Assembly: GCA_965652145.1 (NCBI GenBank)
Contig: CBFGTV010000025.1
Location: 1-45,111, forward strand
Direction: 5' to 3'
Length of the DNA: 45,111 nucleotides
Source: CBFGTV01 sp965652145
Lineage (GTDB): Bacteria; Bacillota; Clostridia; Peptostreptococcales; Natronincolaceae
This document shows positions 31,173 through 37,757 of the stretch, piece after piece (position 1 is the stretch's first letter; every line of letters begins with the position of its first letter). The position numbers and the translations under genes were made by a program. The notes beneath the pieces are model-generated. The model saw only the letters and a program-made list of their open reading frames with translations, made no database searches and was not told where the DNA came from.

Positions 31173-31757
31173 ATGGAAGATAAAAAGAGGCTAATCTACC
31201 ATTGTGCAAAGGAATTGTTCAGCGAAAAGGGGTTTAAGGATACGAACATCTCAGAGATAACTAAGAAAGCTGGGATGGCTGTGGGAACCTTTTACAACTA
31301 TTATCCATCCAAAGAAAAACTGTTTATGGATATTTTTTTGGAAGAAAATGCAAGGCTCAAGCAAAACTGTTTTCAGACTCTTGACCTCAGTCAAAGTCCC
31401 TTGATGGTGGTTAAGCAAATGTTGAAGCTCAATGTGGAGGGAATGAGAGCAAACCCCATTCTAAGGGAGTGGTATAACAAAGGTGTTTTTGAAAAGCTCC
31501 AGCAGATTTACAGAGAAGAAAATGGGGTAGATGCGGTAGGCTTTTTATATGACAGCTTCCTCGAAATTGTTTCGCAGTGGCAGGGCCAGGGAAAAATGCG
31601 TAAAGACATTGACAGCAAAATGATTATGATGATTTTCGCAGCAATTATAAACGTCGATACGCACAAGGAGGAAATCGGACTTGAATATTTTCCGATGCTC
31701 CTGGAGCACATGACGGAGTTAATTATGAAAGGTCTGATGGACTGCTCCGAATACTAA
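31173..31757 (+). CDS. TetR/AcrR family transcriptional regulator
   Basis: One-component repressor with an N-terminal helix-turn-helix (about residues 5-50): IYHCAKELFSEKGFKDTNIS, then EITKKAGMAVGTFYNYYPSKEKLF, a near-consensus TetR pattern. The C-terminal ligand-binding domain (about 60-194) is not assignable to a ligand. ATG 31173 follows GGAGG; the frame extension to GTG 31152 overlaps this site. The promoter is perfect, and a palindrome sits on the start point, so autorepression is likely. A second copy of the palindrome precedes the next gene, 78 nt downstream. The downstream SHOCT-like and FMN-binding genes are probable targets. Confidence 0.92.
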   Translation: MEDKKRLIYHCAKELFSEKGFKDTNISEITKKAGMAVGTFYNYYPSKEKLFMDIFLEENARLKQNCFQTLDLSQSPLMVVKQMLKLNVEGMRANPILREWYNKGVFEKLQQIYREENGVDAVGFLYDSFLEIVSQWQGQGKMRKDIDSKMIMMIFAAIINVDTHKEEIGLEYFPMLLEHMTELIMKGLMDCSEY

Positions 31758-31786
31758 ATGGGGCAGTATTTTTTCACCAAGAAAAT

Positions 31787-31810
31787 GAACGAATAATTTA
31801 TTATTCATTC
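31787..31810. promoter_or_regulatory. Operator 2 of the TetR-type regulator
   Basis: GAACGAAT and ATTCATTC around eight bases repeat operator 1 with one mismatch; the dyad extends to ATGAACGAATAA / TTATTCATTCAT (31785-31812). It lies 25 nt upstream of the next start codon and would control the two small genes. Confidence 0.7.
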
Positions 31811-31835
31811 ATATAGTATAAAGGAGGAAATTTCA

Positions 31836-32144
31836 ATGAAAAATCAAGAAAATTCAAAACCTGTTAAGCCAAAGGGTATTCGCATTCAAGTCACAGAAAA
31901 TGGTGTATTAACCGCAAATGTGCAGATTCCGTACTTTATTGTTAAGATGGGATTGAAATTCGGACAAATGGCGGATAACTCCAAAAAGAAAGGAAGCCAT
32001 GAAGACGAACTGGAAAGACTCAAAAACATCGATATTGATACCATTTTAGAAGAACTGAACAGCGGAGAGCTTTCACTCCCCTGTACTTTGGTGGATGTTG
32101 ACGAACTGGAAAAAAACAAGCATGTGACAATTACCCTGGAATAA
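31836..32144 (+). CDS. Small SHOCT-like (YvlB/LiaX N-terminal type) protein
   Basis: Soluble 102-residue protein that resembles the SHOCT-like N-terminal region found in YvlB/LiaX-type proteins: a strand-rich start (GIRIQVTENGVLTANVQIPY), a hydrophobic amphipathic stretch (FIVKMGLKFGQMA), then IDIDTILEELNSGELS and a final beta pair (LVDVDELEKNKHVTITLE). No C-terminal adhesin-like DUF4097 domain follows, unlike full-length YvlB. Such modules appear in envelope-stress systems, but that role is an inference. AAGGAGG precedes the ATG. It is 20 nt upstream of the FMN-binding gene and under operator 2. Confidence 0.6.
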   Translation: MKNQENSKPVKPKGIRIQVTENGVLTANVQIPYFIVKMGLKFGQMADNSKKKGSHEDELERLKNIDIDTILEELNSGELSLPCTLVDVDELEKNKHVTITLE

Positions 32145-32164
32145 AAAGGGTGGGAGGTATGTAA

Positions 32165-32623
32165 ATGGGAGCTTTTAAAACAGGCAGAAAGAATATCAAA
32201 GTCTGGCTTATCGTTTTGATTCTATTAGGTGTGGGCGTACTGGGCTCAATGATTGCACTTCTTGCTGATACCCCTGAACGGCAGGAGCTTCAAATGCTTA
32301 CCATCGGAAACGTTGACTTTAATAAGCTGCAGGATGGAACCTATGTCGGGGAATACAATGGAACGAAGGGAAATTCTAGAGATGTAACCGTCGAAGTAAC
32401 GATATTCGGCGGTGAAATTACAGATATAAAAATACTAAAAGGTGCCTTGGACAGTGATGGAAATCCTGTTGAAGTAACAGACGGAATGACTATGGATGAT
32501 TTGCTTCAAAGGGTGATCAGATCGAAATCATTACAGGTAGATGCTATCAGCGGAGCAACCCTTACCTCTAAAGCTCATCTGAAAGCATTGGAGAACGCCC
32601 TAAGGAAAGGGATGAAGGATTAG
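32165..32623 (+). CDS. Membrane-anchored FMN-binding domain protein
   Basis: One transmembrane helix (about 12-34) followed by a single FMN_bind domain. The covalent-flavin motif DAISGATLTS (126-135) matches NqrC/RnfG-type sites modified by the flavin transferase ApbE. The extracytoplasmic domain begins with DGTYVGEYNG. In anaerobes such small flavoproteins carry electrons at the outer face of the membrane, for example in extracellular electron transfer or reductases, but no partner enzyme is encoded nearby. It is the last gene of the TetR-controlled unit and ends at a terminator. GGGAGG upstream supports the start. Confidence 0.88.
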   Translation: MGAFKTGRKNIKVWLIVLILLGVGVLGSMIALLADTPERQELQMLTIGNVDFNKLQDGTYVGEYNGTKGNSRDVTVEVTIFGGEITDIKILKGALDSDGNPVEVTDGMTMDDLLQRVIRSKSLQVDAISGATLTSKAHLKALENALRKGMKD

Positions 32624-32638
32624 TTCAATAATATCGCC

Positions 32639-32665
32639 AAAAGGCTCTCCGATGGAGGGCCTTTT
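32639..32665 (+). terminator. Terminator after the FMN-binding gene
   Basis: AAAAGGC and CTCC pair with GGAG and GCCTTTT around a three-base loop, followed by TTTTT. A second small hairpin (CCCGAA / TTCGGG, 32671-32689) follows without a T run. Confidence 0.82.
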
Positions 32666-32776
32666 TACAGCCCGAACATCTGCTTCGGGAGGTATTTTAT
32701 TCAAGGTCGACTTTAAATCTCCTAAAACAAAACTTGTACTACTTAAAACGTTAATTAATATTTTTAAAAAAAATAA

Positions 32777-32805
32777 TTGACACTAAGAATAGAAAAACAT
32801 ATAAT
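32777..32805 (+). promoter_or_regulatory. Promoter of the zinc-finger gene
   Basis: Perfect TTGACA at 32777-32782, 17 bases, perfect TATAAT at 32800-32805. Confidence 0.75.
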
Positions 32806-32817
32806 AATTGTAATTAA

Positions 32818-32848
32818 TGTAATAGTTAGATATATTAATACTATTACA
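32818..32848. repeat. Inverted repeat in the leader of the zinc-finger gene
   Basis: TGTAATAGT and ACTATTACA are perfect 9-bp arms around 13 bases. They start about 12 nt after the -10 and end next to the AGGAGG ribosome site. This may be an operator at the start of transcription or an RNA hairpin that limits ribosome access. Confidence 0.6.
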
Positions 32849-32864
32849 AAAGGAGGTTTAAAAA

Positions 32865-33791
32865 ATGAACGGTAAAATTGCATTAATTGGGAGCTTTGCA
32901 ACGGACTGGATTCGATACAGTAATTATGAATTGAAAGAAAATGATAAAGGGACCCTTTATATAGTCCCTACTAAGGACGCAGCCTACAGCATGTATAATC
33001 CCTTTAATGTGGCAGAGGATTTACTGATAGATTTAATGGAGATCGGACAAATTGTCTTGAAGCTAGACAAAAAAAAGGAAGACCGAAATCATCCGGAACT
33101 ATTAAGCGCAATCGTGATCTTTGCCAAAAAATATGGTCTACTGGGCTTAATTAGTGGCAGTGTATATAATCGAAATGTTATCGGTGAAGAACTTGTATTA
33201 ATGATTGAAGGCAATCATATAACACGGGAAAGGGTAATGAAAGCAAAGGAATATATAGACCTGTTTATTCCCTTTGTAAAAGAGGATGAAGTGTTTTTTA
33301 AAACGTATCGAAATAGTGTTGATGTCGTAAAATGGGAAGAATCACCAAAATTCTTTGGAAAACGGCCTGTGGTTATGGATTTAATCTTCTCCCGGTTTTA
33401 CGCCGAACAGGTTAAGTGGATTGCAGATTTTGCTAAATTAATTGTTACTCATTTTAATCAGCTTCTGACCTATCGAAATTCCTCAGCCTATTTGACTGAA
33501 AATGTAACTATTATGGCAGGGCAATTCCATGCCGAAAAAATTGGCTTTACCATCAATCAGCTGGATAAAACAACTATAGCATGGCAATTTGATTCATTAA
33601 AAACAGCCATCGAAACAATCTATGCCTTCGGGGTTACAGACGAAAAAATTTTATTAAGTCGATGTGTCCACTGTGATAAGATCTTCATTGCCAACAGCAG
33701 CAGGGAAAAGTACTGTAGTCCATCGTGTAGAAATTATGCCAATGTCAAGAAAAGTAGAAGCAGAAAAAATAATAATAAAGGGAGTGAATAA
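32865..33791 (+). CDS. Protein with C-terminal CGNR-like zinc finger
   Basis: A 308-residue soluble protein I cannot assign to a named family. The N-terminal 260 residues are mostly helical by composition and have no known motif. The C-terminus has RCVHCDKIF (C267, C270) and YCSPSCRNYANVKKSR (C284, C288), a CX2C-X13-CX3C pattern resembling the CGNR zinc finger. Proteins with that finger usually pair it with an N-terminal sensor-like domain and are thought to bind nucleic acid. A perfect promoter and an inverted repeat precede the gene, which suggests regulated expression. The degenerate GIY-YIG gene begins one base after its stop codon. The nucleic-acid role is inferred from the finger alone. 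Confidence 0.6.
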   Translation: MNGKIALIGSFATDWIRYSNYELKENDKGTLYIVPTKDAAYSMYNPFNVAEDLLIDLMEIGQIVLKLDKKKEDRNHPELLSAIVIFAKKYGLLGLISGSVYNRNVIGEELVLMIEGNHITRERVMKAKEYIDLFIPFVKEDEVFFKTYRNSVDVVKWEESPKFFGKRPVVMDLIFSRFYAEQVKWIADFAKLIVTHFNQLLTYRNSSAYLTENVTIMAGQFHAEKIGFTINQLDKTTIAWQFDSLKTAIETIYAFGVTDEKILLSRCVHCDKIFIANSSREKYCSPSCRNYANVKKSRSRKNNNKGSE

Positions 33792-33792
33792 A

Positions 33793-34143
33793 TTGAACAG
33801 AAAAAAGGAACTGAAGCAAATGTATAAGGAAATGAAAACCCCCATGGGGATTTTGATAATTAAAAATATTGAAAATAACAGGTTTCTTCTTCATGCCACA
33901 ACCGATACCAAAAGCATGATTAATCGAGATCGGTTTCAGCTTAAGGCCGGAAGCCATCGTTTTAAGGAATTACAACTGGATTGGAACCAATATGGAGAAG
34001 CATCCTTTGTTTTTGAAGTGCTGGAACCATTGAAATACGATGAAAAGGAGGAAAATAAAGACTATAGTGAAGAACTGGAAATCATGAAAATGATCTGGTA
34101 TGAAAAATTATGTAAAGCTGGTATGGAACCATATGAAAGATAA
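33793..34143 (+). CDS. Small degenerate GIY-YIG-like protein
   Basis: A 116-residue protein with the outline of a GIY-YIG nuclease domain: TPMGILIIKNIENNRFLLHATTD aligns with the usual GIY and YIG strands, INRDRF with the catalytic arginine helix, and LQLDWNQYGEASFVFEVLE with the HLQ-DW-YG-F-FE pattern of small GIY-YIG proteins. Both signature tripeptides are altered (GIL and FLL in place of GIY and YIG), so nuclease activity is doubtful. The TTG at 33793 follows GGGAG. A longer frame from 33664 overlaps the previous gene without a ribosome site. It is certainly co-transcribed with the zinc-finger gene. Confidence 0.6.
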   Translation: MNRKKELKQMYKEMKTPMGILIIKNIENNRFLLHATTDTKSMINRDRFQLKAGSHRFKELQLDWNQYGEASFVFEVLEPLKYDEKEENKDYSEELEIMKMIWYEKLCKAGMEPYER

Positions 34144-34290
34144 AAGACAAAGCAGAGGAATTTTCAAGATAGCCATGGGTAAGTAGGCTACAGTTATATA
34201 TGTCGACTAAAAGCTAATAAAAAGGGGTTGTTTGACTATCATAAAAAAGGGTAAAATAGGATAAGACCTATTTTTAACAAGGAGGCATCT

Positions 34291-34956
34291 ATGGGGGAAA
34301 TAACCTATCAGGAAATCAGAAAAAATGAGGAAATTAAAACCTATCTTCAGATGGGGGATAATCTTTTGGGAGTTTTAGGCTATACGGAACATGCCTATGT
34401 ACACGCAGGAAAGGTTGCCGAAACAGCAGCAAAAATATTATTAAAGCTGGGCTATACAGAAAGGGAGGCGGAGCTGGCCCGAATTGCCGGCTATACCCAC
34501 GATATAGGAAATATGGTAAATCGGGTGGATCATGCTCAAACCGGTGCCCTGCTGGCCTTTAATATTTTCACCAGACTTGGGATGAAACCGGAAGAAATCG
34601 GTATTATTGTGGCGGCCATAGGAAACCATGATGAGGGGTCTGGGGCACCAGTAAGCAGTGTGTCTGCTGCCTTAATTCTGGCCGATAAAACCGATGTAAG
34701 ACGAAGCCGTGTCAGAAATGATGACTTCGCCACCTTTGATATACACGACCGGGTCAATTATGCCGTTGAGGATGCAAAGATCATCATTGATGGAGAGATT
34801 AAATCGGTACTGTTGAATTTAACCATTGATACTAAAATATGCTCCCTAATGGAATATTTTGAGATATTCTTAACCAGAATGATGATGTGCCGAAGGGCAG
34901 CAGACTTTCTGGGGGCTAAGTTTGAATTGGTCATTAATGGTACCAAATTATTATAA
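34291..34956 (+). CDS. HD-domain phosphohydrolase
   Basis: Metal-dependent phosphohydrolase of the HD superfamily. The ligands appear in order: HAYVHAGKV (first His), GYTHDIGN (HD pair), AAIGNHDEG and LADKTDVRRSRVR (final Asp). The second half (about 150-221) is a small beta-rich extension (IDGEIKSVLLNLTID). The pattern resembles HD proteins acting on (di)nucleotides, but HD-GYP and RelA signatures are absent, so the substrate is unknown. A weak promoter (TTGTTT at 34228, TAAAAT at 34252) and AAGGAGG lie upstream. It is monocistronic and convergent with the hydrogenase-like gene. Confidence 0.82.
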   Translation: MGEITYQEIRKNEEIKTYLQMGDNLLGVLGYTEHAYVHAGKVAETAAKILLKLGYTEREAELARIAGYTHDIGNMVNRVDHAQTGALLAFNIFTRLGMKPEEIGIIVAAIGNHDEGSGAPVSSVSAALILADKTDVRRSRVRNDDFATFDIHDRVNYAVEDAKIIIDGEIKSVLLNLTIDTKICSLMEYFEIFLTRMMMCRRAADFLGAKFELVINGTKLL

Positions 34957-34964
34957 TAGAAGCT

Positions 34965-35005
34965 TCAATAAAAGCCAGGAGACCTGGCTTATTGATTGCT
35001 TTTTT
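34965..35005. terminator. Bidirectional terminator between the HD gene and the hydrogenase-like gene
   Basis: TCAATAAAAGCCAGG pairs with CCTGGCTTATTGA around AGA, followed by TTGCTTTTTT on the plus strand. The minus-strand side is less T-rich. Confidence 0.8.
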
Positions 35006-36239
35006 CCAACCTGTGCCGTAATTTAACAATACAGTCGTCAGCCTTGGCATAGCCCAGTACGATATCTTCTGCCAAAGCTCGGCAGGAAGGCGAACCGCAG
35101 GCCCCGCAATCAATATTGGGCAATGTAGCTAAAACCCGCTCAATGGATTCCATTTTCTTGATGGCCTCAGAAATATCTTCATCCAGCTTAATAACTTGAA
35201 TAGGCAATAAGGGTTCAGTTAATCTATATTCTTCAAAGGAAGCCTGATGTATCCTGGGGGCTGTTTGGGCGTATTGTTCTACCAATCGACGAATTCGATT
35301 TCTTGCCACAAAAGAATTTTCAATATTCAAGCTTCCGCCTACACAACCATTGGTACAGGCATGGCATTCTACAAAGGTCAGGTCATTAATTTTGTGATAT
35401 TCTATTTCTTCCAATACACTAATGACATTTTGAATACCATCAACGGCTAAAAATTCTTTTATGGCCAGGGCTTGACTTTGTCCCCCAGAACGGGCCCAAC
35501 CAATTCCCTTGCCTGAAGAATAAAAGTCAGAGATCGTGCCTTGAGCAGCCTCTATAGTTTTACTGATCTCTAGAAATACTGATTTTACCGATAGGGTACC
35601 GGTCACTCTCGATTTTTTAATACCTACAGGCTTTTGAAAGCTGTAAATTTTAGCCGGACATGGAGAAATATAAAATACACCGATGTCTTCTTCATTAAGG
35701 TCCTGCTGCTCCATGGCATCTTTTCTGGCTAAATGGGCGGATATTTCTACAGGAGAGTCAAAGGGTAAAATATGGTCGATTAATTCAGGGAACCTTATTT
35801 GAATTAACCTAACGATCGTTGGACAGGATGAGGATATGATTGGAAATTTAGTTGATTTAGCGATAAAATTCCTTGTAAATTCGGTTATTAAATCTGCTCC
35901 CTGGGAAATTTCAAAAATATTATCAAAGCCTAATTTTAGAATTCCCTTTAAAATCTGAGAGGGACTATATATTTCGTGGAACTGGCCATAAAGGACAGGG
36001 TCTACCAAGGCAATTTTATATTGATAATGCTGTATGGCACTGAGGTCATCGGTAACGCCGAATCTGGCTCTACGGGGACATGCCTGAATACATTGACCGC
36101 AGTTAATACAACGTTCCTTAACAATTTTGGAATGGCCAGATTTGACCCGTATGGCCTCTGTTGGGCAGCACTTTAAACAGTTGGTACAGCCAACACATTT
36201 AGAAGGATCTAGGGCAATTGCATGAATTTTAGAATGCAT
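34989..36239 (-). CDS. [FeFe]-hydrogenase-like iron-sulfur protein with altered active site
   Basis: Two N-terminal 4Fe-4S motifs (C15-C18-C21-C25 and C44-C47-C50-C54) precede an [FeFe]-hydrogenase large-subunit domain. The four cysteines that would hold the H-cluster are kept: SSSCP (C139), SPCPAK (C194) and ECHACTNGC (C295, C299). The proton-relay cysteine that precedes the first ligand in TSCCP is replaced by serine, and the KxxE glutamate after C194 is missing. A C-terminal Fe-S motif with spacing 2-4-16 (C378, C381, C386, C403) completes the protein. This fits putative sensory or non-hydrogen-evolving members better than a catabolic hydrogenase. No PAS domain is fused. The ATG at 36239 follows TAGGAGGAG. 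Confidence 0.87.
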   Translation of the reverse strand: MHSKIHAIALDPSKCVGCTNCLKCCPTEAIRVKSGHSKIVKERCINCGQCIQACPRRARFGVTDDLSAIQHYQYKIALVDPVLYGQFHEIYSPSQILKGILKLGFDNIFEISQGADLITEFTRNFIAKSTKFPIISSSCPTIVRLIQIRFPELIDHILPFDSPVEISAHLARKDAMEQQDLNEEDIGVFYISPCPAKIYSFQKPVGIKKSRVTGTLSVKSVFLEISKTIEAAQGTISDFYSSGKGIGWARSGGQSQALAIKEFLAVDGIQNVISVLEEIEYHKINDLTFVECHACTNGCVGGSLNIENSFVARNRIRRLVEQYAQTAPRIHQASFEEYRLTEPLLPIQVIKLDEDISEAIKKMESIERVLATLPNIDCGACGSPSCRALAEDIVLGYAKADDCIVKLRHRLEKSNQ

Positions 36240-36288
36240 AAGGACTCCTCCTAAGGTAATAATAAATTAGAATTTAAAGCATATCAAT

Positions 36289-36317
36289 ATTATACAATGA
36301 AAACGATCACAAGTGAA
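36289..36317 (-). promoter_or_regulatory. Probable promoter of the hydrogenase-like gene
   Basis: Minus strand: TTCACT (36317-36312), 17 bases, TATAAT (36294-36289), leaving about a 45-nt leader. Confidence 0.5.
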
Positions 36318-36373
36318 ATCAAATCAAGCAAATATTTTATATTTCTGAAAAGTAATACAATTTTAATTCGGCT

Positions 36374-36419
36374 ATAGCCAGCATCTTTATTTATAGGAGA
36401 CTATTCTGCTGGGTGCTAT
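36374..36419 (+). promoter_or_regulatory. Stem-loop in the region upstream of the symporter gene
   Basis: ATAGC and CAGCA (36374-36383) pair with TGCTG and GCTAT (36407-36419) with a three-base bulge and a 23-nt loop. It has no T run. It may be a leader RNA structure, since the start codon is 75 nt further on. No clear plus-strand promoter is seen between 36240 and 36493. Confidence 0.35.
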
Positions 36420-36493
36420 GATATGCTAAAAATTTCTTACTATGGCCGGATGAAAGCTAAAATATAAATAATATTGCAGAATGGAGGAAAAAT

Positions 36494-37639
36494 ATGAAAA
36501 AATTAGGTTTATTGCCTCGGTTGGTAATTGGAATTGTTGCAGGAATCATAATTGGCATTACAGGAATCGAATTTTTAACCAGGCTGTTGATCACCTTTAG
36601 TGGTATCTTTGGTAATTTTTTAAGCTTTATTGTTCCGCTTTTGATTATAGCCTTTGTGGCCCCGGGTATTGCAGAGCTTGGCGGTAAGGCAGGAAAGCTG
36701 CTTGGCATTACCACAGGTATTGCTTATCTATCTACCATCATAGCTGGTATTCTTGCTTTTTTCGCTGCCTCACTGATTTTGCCAGCCATCATCCCTGGAG
36801 GTGGTGAGATAGCCGGCGAAGGTCAGAGCATTAGCACATTTTTTGATATTGAGATCCCTCAGATCATGGGGGTTATGTCGGCCTTGGTGACCGCCTTTCT
36901 GTTGGGTCTAGGAATGGCATCAATAAAGGGAAAGACCATCTTTCATTTTATGCAGGAGTTTCAAGAGATTATTAATAAGGTAATTAGATTTATCATTATT
37001 CCGCTGCTGCCAATTCACATTGCAGGAATATTTGCCAGAATGGCCTATACGGGAGAGGTTGTGAAGACCCTTTCAGTTTTTGGGCGAGTGGTACTACTCG
37101 TGTTCGCTGTTCACCTAATATACATATTACTACAATACCTTATTGCAGGCAGCTATACTGGTCGTAATCCAATCAAGGCTTTAAAAAATATGCTTCCGGC
37201 CTATTTTACAGCAATCGGTACCCAATCTTCAGCGGCAACCATTCCGGTAACTGTTCGTTCAACCTTAGCCAACGATGTGAGTGATGAGGTGGCTGAATTT
37301 GTAGTACCTCTATGTGCCACCATTCACCTGGCCGGTAGTACCATCACCCTAACCATTTGTGCCATTGCCGTTTTAGCCCTAGAGGGACAACTGGTTACAC
37401 TGGGTCAAATTGTTCCCTTCATTATGATGCTTGGCGTGACAATGGTTGCCGCCCCTGGAGTACCGGGAGGAGCAGTGGTGGCGGCCCTGGGTCTATTAGA
37501 GACTATGCTGGGCTTTAATGAACCACAGCTTGCATTAATGATGGCAATCTATATTGCTCAAGATAGCTTTGGTACTGCCGCCAACGTCACAGGAGATGGC
37601 GCTATTGCTCTAATTGTCAATAAGCTGGCATCAAAATAG
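36494..37639 (+). CDS. Dicarboxylate/amino acid:cation symporter (DAACS family)
   Basis: Secondary transporter with eight or so membrane helices and two re-entrant hairpins, likely importing a dicarboxylate or acidic amino acid with Na+ or H+. Family landmarks: PRLVIGIVAGIIIG at the start, the hairpin-1 serine-rich GTQSSAATIPVT, APGVPGGAVVAALGLL (hairpin 2) and NVTGDGAIALIVNK in TM8. The usual NMDGT cation motif of TM7 is not present; the equivalent place reads LAGSTITLT, so the ion coupling or substrate may differ from GltP. Length (381) is shorter than GltP (about 430). It is monocistronic. GGAGGAA precedes the ATG. Confidence 0.87.
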   Translation: MKKLGLLPRLVIGIVAGIIIGITGIEFLTRLLITFSGIFGNFLSFIVPLLIIAFVAPGIAELGGKAGKLLGITTGIAYLSTIIAGILAFFAASLILPAIIPGGGEIAGEGQSISTFFDIEIPQIMGVMSALVTAFLLGLGMASIKGKTIFHFMQEFQEIINKVIRFIIIPLLPIHIAGIFARMAYTGEVVKTLSVFGRVVLLVFAVHLIYILLQYLIAGSYTGRNPIKALKNMLPAYFTAIGTQSSAATIPVTVRSTLANDVSDEVAEFVVPLCATIHLAGSTITLTICAIAVLALEGQLVTLGQIVPFIMMLGVTMVAAPGVPGGAVVAALGLLETMLGFNEPQLALMMAIYIAQDSFGTAANVTGDGAIALIVNKLASK

Positions 37640-37673
37640 AAAAAGGGAGGTCTTTACAGATCTCCTTTTTATT
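37640..37673 (+). terminator. Terminator after the symporter gene
   Basis: AAAAAGG, AG and TC pair with GA, CT and CCTTTTT (two mismatches) around a six-base loop, followed by a T-rich tail. Confidence 0.75.
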
Positions 37674-37757
37674 TAAATTGATTGTTATAAAAAGGCAATT
37701 TTTTAGGAAATTTTAATAGAGATATAATATAATCATATTTTGAAGGAGCTGCTTAGT

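Noticed and set aside
32671..32689. CCCGAA/TTCGGG hairpin as a second terminator or small RNA end
   Set aside because: There is no T run and no promoter for a separate transcript; it directly follows a good terminator.
33664..33792. Longer start for the GIY-YIG-like gene
   Set aside because: The extension overlaps the zinc-finger gene in another frame without a ribosome site; TTG 33793 has GGGAG at the right distance.
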